The position numbers and the translations under genes were made by a program. From assembly GCA_023412855.1 (NCBI GenBank), contig JAEZRJ010000022.1, positions 1 to 52,675 on the forward strand: 52,675 nt of DNA, in the 5' to 3' direction. Source of the DNA: Bacillota bacterium (GTDB lineage Bacteria > Bacillota > Clostridia > Lachnospirales > Lachnospiraceae). The notes under the pieces were generated by a model. That model saw only the letters and a list, made by a program, of their open reading frames with translations. It did not search any database and was not told where the DNA came from. Shown here one piece after another: positions 8,213 through 15,805 of this stretch (positions are counted from its first letter, which is position 1; the number at the start of each line of letters is the position of its first letter).

Positions 8213-8596
8213 ATGGAATTGTATATAGGCGGATATGCCCAGGGGAAGCTGAGTTATGTGTTGAAAAAAAATGGCTGCGGGTTAGATCGTGTGGTGGATG
8301 GAGCGTTGGAGGATTTCGCGGATATCGGACAAGAGAAAGAAATCATAAACCATTTTCATGAATGGTTTTTCTTGAAGCTTCAGCAAAAAGAAGAGCCGGA
8401 AAAAATAATAAAGCAGATACTCTCAAAGCATAAGGACCTGATTATTATCAGCAATGAAGTGGGCTGCGGCATCGTGCCTATGGAGGAAACGCAGCGGGAA
8501 TACCGGGAGAGGCTTGGCAGATTCCTCTGCGATATTGCCCAAAAGGCAGATAGGGTTGAGAGGATTATAAGCGGATTGGGGCAAAAAATCAAATGA
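8213..8596 (+). CDS. Short CobU-like protein with degenerate P-loop
   Basis: 127 residues. The C-terminal half (IISNEVGCGIVPMEETQREY, then GRFLCDIAQKADRVERIISG) is a clear match to the end of CobU/CobP kinases. The N-terminus keeps a remnant P-loop GGYAQGKL (6-13) in which the usual Ser/Thr after Lys is Leu, and the histidine region used for guanylylation is missing. It lies between cobS and cobC and overlaps cobC by 4 bases. It is probably a paralog with lost or altered catalysis; a regulatory or partner role is possible but not shown. A bona fide cobU is present upstream. Confidence 0.75.
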   Translation: MELYIGGYAQGKLSYVLKKNGCGLDRVVDGALEDFADIGQEKEIINHFHEWFFLKLQQKEEPEKIIKQILSKHKDLIIISNEVGCGIVPMEETQREYRERLGRFLCDIAQKADRVERIISGLGQKIK

Positions 8597-9177
8597 GGCT
8601 GTTATTGATACGCCACGGAGCTACGAAAGCAAACGAAGAAGGAAGATATGTCGGCGGAAGAACGGAAGAATCTCTTACCGAAGGAGGAAAGAGGCACATA
8701 TTGGAGGAAAAAGCGAGGGGGAAATATCCCTCGGTACAAGTCTTGGTTTCCAGTCCGATGAAACGATGCCTTGAGACTGCAAAACTGATTTATGAAAGAG
8801 AGCCTGCCATCGTAATAGAGGAATGGCGGGAAATAAATTTCGGAAGCTTTGAGGGAAAGAATTATGAGGAATTAAGAAACGATGACTGCTACAGGAAATG
8901 GCTGGACAGCAATGGGGTACTGCCCTTCCCGCAGGGAGAGAGCAGAGAAGAATTCATAGAAAGATGCAGCGAAGGTTTTGGGAAATTCTGCGGATATATG
9001 AAGGCAGAGGGGGCGGAAACTGCCGCCGCCGTCGTCCATGGAGGAACGATCATGGCTGTGCTCAGTTCGTTTGGAATGGGAGAGTATTACGATTTCCAAT
9101 GTAAAAATGCAGAAGGTTATTGCTTTGAGGTTTTCATGGATGGAGGAATACGGATAGAGGACATACAGAAGTTATAA
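8593..9177 (+). CDS. cobC: Histidine phosphatase family, probable alpha-ribazole phosphatase (CobC)
   Basis: The 194-residue protein begins MRLLLIRHGATKANEEGRYV. LIRHG carries the catalytic His8, the YVGGRTEESLTEGG segment is typical of CobC-like members, and the second catalytic His is in VVHGGTIMAV. In this context it should remove the 5' phosphate of alpha-ribazole or cobalamin phosphate. It overlaps the CobU-like gene by 4 bases and is followed by AAGGAGG for cbiB. The family is broad, so the substrate assignment rests on the operon. Confidence 0.85.
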   Translation: MRLLLIRHGATKANEEGRYVGGRTEESLTEGGKRHILEEKARGKYPSVQVLVSSPMKRCLETAKLIYEREPAIVIEEWREINFGSFEGKNYEELRNDDCYRKWLDSNGVLPFPQGESREEFIERCSEGFGKFCGYMKAEGAETAAAVVHGGTIMAVLSSFGMGEYYDFQCKNAEGYCFEVFMDGGIRIEDIQKL

Positions 9178-9187
9178 GGAGGAAGAA

Positions 9188-10192
9188 GTGCGGGAGATGA
9201 TACTGTACCATATACTAGGCTTTTTCGCCGGATTCGTTCTGGACCTTATGCTGGGAGATCCTTATTGGCTTCCTCATCCGGTTAGAGCCATCGGCAAATT
9301 AGTCACTAAGCTGGAAGCAAGGCTGATCAGGAAAAAGGATGGAACGGCTAAAACGCAAGAAGAGGAACGAAGGGCGGGAAGAATTCTCGTAATTACGGTT
9401 TTGATATTGACAGGGGGCATTTCCCTCATGATTCTATGCGTGGCCTATATGCTGCATCCTGTTTTAGGAATTATTACGGAAAGCATTATGAGTTATCAAG
9501 TCCTTGCTGCGAAGTGCTTGAAACAGGAGAGCATGAAGGTTTACGCGAGGCTTAAAGAAAAAGATTTGCCTGGGGCAAGGAAAGCGGTCTCCATGATTGT
9601 AGGAAGAGATACGGATATCCTGGATGAAACGGGAGTTGCAAAAGCGGCCATAGAAACGGTGGCGGAGAACCTTTCCGACGGAGTCATAGCGCCCATGCTT
9701 TATCTGGCCGCATTCGGCCCGGTACCGGGACTTTTATACAAGGCGGTCAATACGATGGATTCCATGGTCGGATATAAGAATGAAAAATATCTTCATTTCG
9801 GAAGAGCGGCCGCTAAGTTGGACGATGGGGTCAATTATGTTCCGGCAAGGATTAGCGCGGTACTGATGATTGCCGCCGCGTTTCTGGCAGGTAAGGACTT
9901 TGACGGAAGGCGGGCGCTTATGATTTACAAAAGGGACAGGTATAAACATGCCAGCCCTAATTCCGCTCAGACGGAGGCAGTCCTCGCCGGAGCACTGGGA
10001 ATCAGGATCGCCGGAGATGCCAGCTATTTTGGGAAAACAATAGAAAAATCGTATATAGGAGATGAGGTGCGTGCCGTGGAATACGAGGATATTGTGAGAG
10101 CGAATAAGCTCCTATACATATCGGCAGCTTTATGTCAGGGCATTTGTCTGCTGCTTATGTTTGGAGCCTATTGTATACAAAAGTTACACTGA
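9188..10192 (+). CDS. cbiB: Adenosylcobinamide-phosphate synthase (CbiB)
   Basis: Membrane protein that attaches (R)-1-amino-2-propanol O-phosphate to adenosylcobyric acid. The 334-residue sequence has the hallmark LDLMLGDPYWLPHPVRAIGK near the N-terminus and several hydrophobic helices, and ends with a membrane segment. A GTG at 9188 follows AAGGAGG (9177-9183) by 4 bases; an in-frame ATG at 9197 is the alternative. Its product pairs with CobD encoded next, which makes the aminopropanol phosphate. Confidence 0.94.
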   Translation: MREMILYHILGFFAGFVLDLMLGDPYWLPHPVRAIGKLVTKLEARLIRKKDGTAKTQEEERRAGRILVITVLILTGGISLMILCVAYMLHPVLGIITESIMSYQVLAAKCLKQESMKVYARLKEKDLPGARKAVSMIVGRDTDILDETGVAKAAIETVAENLSDGVIAPMLYLAAFGPVPGLLYKAVNTMDSMVGYKNEKYLHFGRAAAKLDDGVNYVPARISAVLMIAAAFLAGKDFDGRRALMIYKRDRYKHASPNSAQTEAVLAGALGIRIAGDASYFGKTIEKSYIGDEVRAVEYEDIVRANKLLYISAALCQGICLLLMFGAYCIQKLH

Positions 10193-10306
10193 GTGGGATG
10201 CGCATAGAGTTTAAACGGAAGAAGTTGCTATGGCGGCAGTGCACCAACGCCGGTGCCTGAAAAGTCAGACACTGTGTGCACGATAGAGAAAAATTGAAAG
10301 AAATGG
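10193..10306. other. Gap in the B12 operon with a small hairpin
   Basis: There is no gene here. GCACC/GGTGC (10241-10256) can form a short hairpin inside a GTGCAC...GTGCAC pair (10239-10244 and 10276-10281). There is no T-run and no clear promoter, so transcription probably continues from cbiB into cobD. Confidence 0.4.
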
Positions 10307-11380
10307 ATGAGAGAAAAAATGATGATTCATGGAGGAGATATTTATCGAAAGGAAGTAAATATTGATTTTTCTGTAAATATCAATCCCCTCGGCATGCCAA
10401 AGCGTGTGGAAGAAGCGCTGCGGGAATCTTTGGCAGTTTGCGGAAGGTATCCCGATATCCGGGCACAGGAGCTGAGGGATGCCATCGAAAGGATGAGCGG
10501 AGTAAATAAGCGGCATATTCTTTGCGGAAACGGAGCATCGGAGCTGTTTCTTGCAATCGTACATGGGGTAAAGCCGAAGAAAATCATGATTCCGGTGCCC
10601 TCTTTTTATGGCTATGAGCATGCGGCGAGGGCGGCAGGAAGTGAAATCATTTTTTATGAAATGCAAGAGGAAGCAGGTTTTTGTTTACAACCGGATTTTC
10701 TGGAGATTTTGGGGGAGGAGACGGATTTACTCTTTTTGGCAAACCCCAATAATCCTGTGGGCAATATGATAAACAGCGGCTTGCTGGAGAAGGTTTTAAA
10801 AATATGTCTGGAAAAAGACATAGTGCTGGTTGTGGATGAATGCTTTTTGGAATTTACGGGAGAGGATATCAAAAGGTCATTAAAGTCACGATTGGGGGAA
10901 TTCCCTAATTTAATCATAGTCCGCTCATTCACTAAGATTTTCGCCATGCCGGGCGTAAGGCTCGGATATTTGTTTTGCGGCAATCGGGACATGTTGGAGC
11001 GGATCGGAAATCAACTGCCGGAGTGGAATCTGTCCGTATTGGCCCAAGCGGCGGGAATACAAGCGTGCAAGGAAACGGAGTATGTGCGAAGTACGGCGGG
11101 ACTTGTAAAGAGAGAACGGGTATACGTGAGGGATGAACTCAAGAAAGCAGGAATAAGGGTATTTCCCTCCGAGGCGGATTATCTGCTTATATATTCTTCT
11201 CTGCCCCTATATGAGAAGCTTTTGGAGCATAAGATACTGATTCGTGACTGCAGTAATTTCAGGGGAATGAGAAAAGGATTTTACCGTTTGGCGGTAAAGG
11301 ACCATGAGGAAAATGAAGTATTGCTTCATGCGGTGCGAAAAATCGAGGAAGAAGACAGAGTAAGGAGTAAGGATGAGTGA
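10307..11380 (+). CDS. cobD: Threonine-phosphate decarboxylase (CobD)
   Basis: PLP enzyme of the HisC-like fold that decarboxylates L-threonine O-3-phosphate to aminopropanol phosphate, the CbiB substrate. The sequence begins MIHGGDIYRK after a short lead and continues FSVNINPLG, the usual CobD opening. NPNNPVG is near residue 146 and SFTKIFAMPGVRLGY contains the PLP lysine. The start is uncertain: ATG 10307 or ATG 10319, the latter after GAGAG. The 357 residues are normal. It overlaps cbiC by 8 bases. Confidence 0.93.
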   Translation: MREKMMIHGGDIYRKEVNIDFSVNINPLGMPKRVEEALRESLAVCGRYPDIRAQELRDAIERMSGVNKRHILCGNGASELFLAIVHGVKPKKIMIPVPSFYGYEHAARAAGSEIIFYEMQEEAGFCLQPDFLEILGEETDLLFLANPNNPVGNMINSGLLEKVLKICLEKDIVLVVDECFLEFTGEDIKRSLKSRLGEFPNLIIVRSFTKIFAMPGVRLGYLFCGNRDMLERIGNQLPEWNLSVLAQAAGIQACKETEYVRSTAGLVKRERVYVRDELKKAGIRVFPSEADYLLIYSSLPLYEKLLEHKILIRDCSNFRGMRKGFYRLAVKDHEENEVLLHAVRKIEEEDRVRSKDE

Positions 11381-12008
11381 GTTAGAATTTGTTCTTCCGG
11401 AAGAAATCGAGAAGCGAAGCTTCGAGATTATTTCAGAGGAGCTTGAGGATAGAAATATTCTTTTAAAGAAGGATCAGGAAATGGTAATAAAACGCGTCAT
11501 TCATACAAGTGCCGACTTTGAGTATGCGGACACTATGACTTTTTCGGAAAACGCGGTGGACAAGGCGAAGGAGCTGATCCGATGCGGCGCGCATATTGTA
11601 ACGGATACCAATATGGCACTTGCCGGAATCAACAAAAAGATATTGGAGGGATTCGGCGGCGAGGTTCACTGCTTTATGGCTCAGGAGAAAACGGCAAAGC
11701 TGGCGAAGGAGAACAATACGACAAGAGCGGCAGTGAGTATGGAGCTTGCAGCAGAGATTGGCAAGCCCTTGATTTTCGCTATAGGAAATGCGCCTACCGC
11801 GCTTGTGCGGTTGTATGAGATGATAGAAGCGAAGACACTGGTACCGGAATTCATCATTGGTGTCCCGGTGGGCTTCGTTAACGTGGTGCCCGCCAAGGAG
11901 CTGATTATGAGTACGGGGGTTCCCCATATCGTCAACCGGGGCAGGAAGGGTGGAAGCAATGTGGCAGCAGCCATCTGCAACGCTATTTTATATGAATTGG
12001 TGAGGTAA
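11373..12008 (+). CDS. cbiC: Cobalt-precorrin-8 methylmutase (CbiC)
   Basis: Moves the C11 methyl to C12 to form cobyrinic acid. It is 211 residues, as expected. His44 in IHTSADFEYADTM is the conserved catalytic histidine. It starts inside the end of cobD, and the cbiD ATG is 3 bases after its stop. No anomalies. Confidence 0.95.
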   Translation: MSELEFVLPEEIEKRSFEIISEELEDRNILLKKDQEMVIKRVIHTSADFEYADTMTFSENAVDKAKELIRCGAHIVTDTNMALAGINKKILEGFGGEVHCFMAQEKTAKLAKENNTTRAAVSMELAAEIGKPLIFAIGNAPTALVRLYEMIEAKTLVPEFIIGVPVGFVNVVPAKELIMSTGVPHIVNRGRKGGSNVAAAICNAILYELVR

Positions 12009-12011
12009 GCG

Positions 12012-13133
12012 ATGAAATACGGCTTTACGACGGGAAGCTGCGCTGCTGCGGCGGCTAAGGCAGCGGCTTACATGCTGTTGACCGGCAGGCAAAAAACGAA
12101 TATTATTATCGATACTCCAAAGGGAATTGTTTATAAGGCTTCCATAGAAGAAATCTCCAGAGAGGAAGCGAAGGTCTCCTGTGCCGTGAGAAAGGATGGA
12201 GGGGACGACCCGGACATTACCACGGGGGCCCTTGTATTTGCGGAAGTTTCCATAGAAGCTGACGATGCGAAGGACAAGAGAGGGCGCATTTCCATCGATG
12301 GAGGAATTGGAGTCGGAAGGGTAACAAAACCGGGGTTGGATCAGCCGGTGGGAAATGCGGCGATCAACCATGTTCCCAGGGAGATGATAGAGAAGGAAGT
12401 GCTTCAGGTATGTGAACTTGCCGATTTCAAGGGTTGCCTGTCCGTTACCATTTCGGTGCCGGAAGGAGAGGCTTTGGCGGGAAGAACTTTTAATCCGCGT
12501 TTGGGAATTCAGGGAGGCATCTCTATCCTGGGAACCACAGGAATCGTAGAACCTATGAGCAGTAAGGCCTTGCTGGATACCATTCGTACGGAGCTAAGTG
12601 TGAAGAGGGCGTCAGCCGCGGAGGCAGTAGCGGTATCGCCGGGGAACTATGGCCTCGATTTTATGAAGCGGGCCTATGGATATGATCTGGATAAGAGTGT
12701 GAAGTGCAGCAATTTTATCGGTGATACCATCGATATGGCGGCGGAGGCGGGGTTTCAGGAAATGCTGCTGACCGGGCATATCGGGAAGCTGATCAAGCTT
12801 TCGGGAGGAATGATGAACACTCATTCCAAGGAAGGTGATTGCCGGATGGAGCTGCTTGCGGCGGCGGGAATCGCAGCGGGTATAGATGCAGGGTCGGCAA
12901 AGGAAATTTTAAACTGTGTGGCCACGGAGCCGGCTGTTTCCATCTTGCAGACTGCCGGAAGGCTTGAGTCTGCAATGGATATCGTGATGGAAAAGGCGCA
13001 GGGATATTTAGCGAGGAGGGCGTCGGGCAGGCTTCGTATAGAATGTATTATGTACGCCAATGATTACGGCGAGCTGGTAAGGAGCGAAGGAGCTCAGGAA
13101 TTGCTTTTTAAAATAAAAGGTCAGGATTCGTAG
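12012..13133 (+). CDS. cbiD: Cobalt-precorrin-5B C1-methyltransferase (CbiD)
   Basis: SAM-dependent C1 methylation specific to the anaerobic (cobalt-early) pathway. The N-terminus KYGFTTGSCAAAAAKAA is the family signature, and GTTGIVEPMS is near residue 176. It is 373 residues, full length. Its presence with CbiG and CbiK shows this is the oxygen-independent route. Confidence 0.95.
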   Translation: MKYGFTTGSCAAAAAKAAAYMLLTGRQKTNIIIDTPKGIVYKASIEEISREEAKVSCAVRKDGGDDPDITTGALVFAEVSIEADDAKDKRGRISIDGGIGVGRVTKPGLDQPVGNAAINHVPREMIEKEVLQVCELADFKGCLSVTISVPEGEALAGRTFNPRLGIQGGISILGTTGIVEPMSSKALLDTIRTELSVKRASAAEAVAVSPGNYGLDFMKRAYGYDLDKSVKCSNFIGDTIDMAAEAGFQEMLLTGHIGKLIKLSGGMMNTHSKEGDCRMELLAAAGIAAGIDAGSAKEILNCVATEPAVSILQTAGRLESAMDIVMEKAQGYLARRASGRLRIECIMYANDYGELVRSEGAQELLFKIKGQDS

Positions 13134-13199
13134 TAGGAAATTATGACGAATGCATTAAGGATAAATAACAATCAAAAGGGAAAAGGAGAGGCAGACACT

Positions 13200-13964
13200 A
13201 TGGTTTATTTTGTGGGGGCGGGAACCGGAGCACCGGATTTAATCACAGTAAGGGGGAAGCGTCTGCTTGAGGAGGCAGATGTCATAATTTATGCGGGCTC
13301 TTTAGTAAATCCCGAGTTGTTAAGCTATGGGAAAGAGCGCTGCAGCATTTATAACAGCGCAGAAATGACCTTGGAGGAAGTGGTGGAAGTCATGAAAGCT
13401 GCCGAAAAGGAAGGAAAGAAAACGGTACGGTTACATACGGGCGACCCCAGCATCTATGGTGCGGTTCGCGAGCAGATGGATATTTTAGGAGAATGGAATA
13501 TTCCTTATGAAAGCTGTCCCGGTGTCAGCGCCTGCTTCGGAGCGGCAGCTTCTTTGAATTTGGAATATACGCTGCCTGGAATCTCTCAAAGTTTGATTAT
13601 CACAAGGATGGAGGGGAAAACTGCCGTTCCGGCAAAGGAAAGCATTGAAAGCTTCGCAGCGCACCAGGCCTCCATGGCAGTTTATCTAAGCAGCGGAATG
13701 ACCGGGGAATTGAGCAGACGCCTCATAGCGGGCGGTTACAGCGAAAAGACGCCTGCAGCCATTGTATACAAGGCAACATGGCCGGAGGAAAAAAAGTATA
13801 TCTGTACGGTGGGAACTTTGGAGGAGACGGCGAAAGCCTATGGGATTACAAAAACAGCTTTGATTCTCGTAGGAGACGTTATCGCCCATGAGAGATATAA
13901 ACGGTCCAGATTGTATGCACCGGATTTTGAAACAGAATTTCGAGGGAGAAGAAGTGGAACGTAA
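13200..13964 (+). CDS. cbiF: Cobalt-precorrin-4 C11-methyltransferase (CbiF)
   Basis: SAM-dependent tetrapyrrole methylase. ATG 13200 is chosen because AAAGGAGAGG precedes it and the protein then begins MVYFVGAGTGAPDLIT as the family does; a start at 13143 would add a polar, unrelated 19-residue lead. LHTGDPSIYGA is the second methylase motif. It is 254 residues. The end overlaps the GTG start of cbiG by 11 bases. Confidence 0.95.
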   Translation: MVYFVGAGTGAPDLITVRGKRLLEEADVIIYAGSLVNPELLSYGKERCSIYNSAEMTLEEVVEVMKAAEKEGKKTVRLHTGDPSIYGAVREQMDILGEWNIPYESCPGVSACFGAAASLNLEYTLPGISQSLIITRMEGKTAVPAKESIESFAAHQASMAVYLSSGMTGELSRRLIAGGYSEKTPAAIVYKATWPEEKKYICTVGTLEETAKAYGITKTALILVGDVIAHERYKRSRLYAPDFETEFRGRRSGT

Positions 13965-15084
13965 GAGCGTTAGTATAATCAGTTTTACCGAACGGGGGAT
14001 GAAACTGTCGAGGGAATTGAAGGATAGAACGAAGGCGGGCATTCACGCTTCTTTGTACACGAAGTGGGGCAAATACCCTGAAGAAAGTCATCGAAGTCAA
14101 TCGAGTCTGCCCTTGTCCCCTTGCCTTCATGAGAATAAATATGCAGGCGAAGAGGCAGAAGTGACCTTCTGTGAAGAAAGCCTTTTTGCGTGGACGCAAA
14201 ACTGCTTTTTATATAGACGACCGATTATCTTCATCGGAGCCTGCGGCATTGCAGTGCGGGCAATTGCTCCTTTGGTAAGGGACAAGCTTCAGGACATTCC
14301 TGTGCTTGTTGTGGATGAGGCAGGGCAGTTTGTCATTCCCCTTTTGTCCGGGCACTTTGGAGGAGCGAATGAGCTGGCGGAGGAAATTGCAGGGCTTATG
14401 GGGATGACCGCCGTCATCACTACGGCGACAGACGTGAACCGGCTGTTCGCTGTAGATGTGTTTGCCAGACAGAATCATCTTGCTATCTGCAACAGAGGGG
14501 GAATAAAAAAAATATCCGCAGCTATTCTTGCAAAGGAAAAAGTGACCTTTGCAATGGATGGAATCTATGGAGGAAGGCTGCCGGAAGCGCTTACCCTTGC
14601 GAAACCGGAGGATAGACAAGTATCCATCTTTTTGTCTCCTTATGAAAAAGAAGATATAACGGCTGTGCTGTACCTTGTACCCCGGGTCGTTGTAATAGGA
14701 GTCGGATGCAGGAGGGGAAAAACCGCGGCTGAAATAGAAGCGGAAGTAGATAAATGCCTGAAGCAGACAAGGATAAGGGCAGAAGCGGTTGCAGGCATTG
14801 CATCTATTGATGTAAAGAAGGCGGAGAAGGGGCTTTGTGAGCTTTCGGAGAAATATGGCTGGAACCTTCAGACCTTTTCTAAGGAGGAATTAGAAAGTGT
14901 TCCGGGGAATTACAAATCTTCCTCTTTTGTGAAGTCGATGGTTGGTGTGGATAACGTCTGCGAGCGGGCCGCTATGGCGGCTTGCAAAGAAGGTGCAGGA
15001 TTGGTGCTTGGCAAGCAGGCACAAAATGGAGTGACGGTAGCAATAGCGATGAGAAAATGGAGTGTATCATTCGATGAAGCATAA
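13954..15084 (+). CDS. cbiG: Cobalt-precorrin-5A hydrolase (CbiG)
   Basis: Opens the delta-lactone and releases the C2 fragment (acetaldehyde) after ring contraction. The GTG at 13954 follows GGGAG, inside the end of cbiF. It contains FIGACGIAVRAIAPL, LLSGHFGGANELAEEIAG and VITTATDVN in the N-terminal/mid domain, and a C-terminal CbiG/CobE domain with VIGVGCRRGKTAAEIE. It is 376 residues. It overlaps cbiH by about 11 bases. Confidence 0.93.
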   Translation: MERKSVSIISFTERGMKLSRELKDRTKAGIHASLYTKWGKYPEESHRSQSSLPLSPCLHENKYAGEEAEVTFCEESLFAWTQNCFLYRRPIIFIGACGIAVRAIAPLVRDKLQDIPVLVVDEAGQFVIPLLSGHFGGANELAEEIAGLMGMTAVITTATDVNRLFAVDVFARQNHLAICNRGGIKKISAAILAKEKVTFAMDGIYGGRLPEALTLAKPEDRQVSIFLSPYEKEDITAVLYLVPRVVVIGVGCRRGKTAAEIEAEVDKCLKQTRIRAEAVAGIASIDVKKAEKGLCELSEKYGWNLQTFSKEELESVPGNYKSSSFVKSMVGVDNVCERAAMAACKEGAGLVLGKQAQNGVTVAIAMRKWSVSFDEA

Positions 15085-15805
15085 AATTTATGTGGTGGGG
15101 ATAGGGCCGGGCAGTGAAGAAATGATGAGCGTTCAGGCGATACGTATCTTGGAGGAGTGCGATGTCATTGTCGGATATCCTGTTTATTTGAACCTGCTTA
15201 AGGAGCGCTTCGGGCATAAGGAATTTCTTTCCACTCCCATGCGGCAGGAGGCAGAGCGGTGTCTGTTATGCTTTGCGGAAGCGGGAAAAGGGAAAAAGAC
15301 GGCGCTGGTATGCAGCGGCGACGCGGGAGTATATGGCATGGCTTCGCTGATGTATGAAATCGGGGGCGCATACCCCGATTGTGAGCTTGTGATCATCCCG
15401 GGAATTACGGCGGCCAACAGCGGCGCAGCAGTGCTGGGAGCCCCGTTAAATCATGACTACTGTGTCATAAGTCTGAGTGATTTATTGACCCCTTGGGAAA
15501 AGATAGAAAAAAGGCTTCGCGCCGCGGCCGAGGGTGATTTCTGCATAGCCTTGTATAATCCTGCCAGTCATAAAAGAGCGGACTATTTAAAAAAAGCCTG
15601 CGAGATTCTGTTGGAGGAGCTTGAGGAAGAAAGAGCCTGCGGCTTTGTGGAAAATATCGGGCGGGAGGGAACGAAAATTACCGTATGCTCCCTTAAGGAG
15701 CTTTCAGACTCGCAGGTAAATATGTTTACTACCGTTTTTATTGGAAACTCTCAGACCGAAAGGAGAGAGGACAAGCTTATTACGAAAAGGGGATACCGAC
15801 TATGA
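15074..15805 (+). CDS. cbiH: Cobalt-precorrin-3 C17-methyltransferase (CbiH)
   Basis: Methylates C17 with ring contraction. It begins MKHKIYVVGIGPGSEEMMS, contains CSGDAGVYGMA and IALYNPASHKR, and ends near 243 residues, a normal length. ATG 15074 is preferred over GTG 15062 because GGAG at 15058 is then at a usable distance. It overlaps the following fusion gene by ATGA. Confidence 0.94.
   Translation: MKHKIYVVGIGPGSEEMMSVQAIRILEECDVIVGYPVYLNLLKERFGHKEFLSTPMRQEAERCLLCFAEAGKGKKTALVCSGDAGVYGMASLMYEIGGAYPDCELVIIPGITAANSGAAVLGAPLNHDYCVISLSDLLTPWEKIEKRLRAAAEGDFCIALYNPASHKRADYLKKACEILLEELEEERACGFVENIGREGTKITVCSLKELSDSQVNMFTTVFIGNSQTERREDKLITKRGYRL

Noticed and set aside
10239..10281. Promoter or riboswitch before cobD
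   Set aside because: Only a short hairpin is visible, without -35/-10 boxes, B12 box or T-run.
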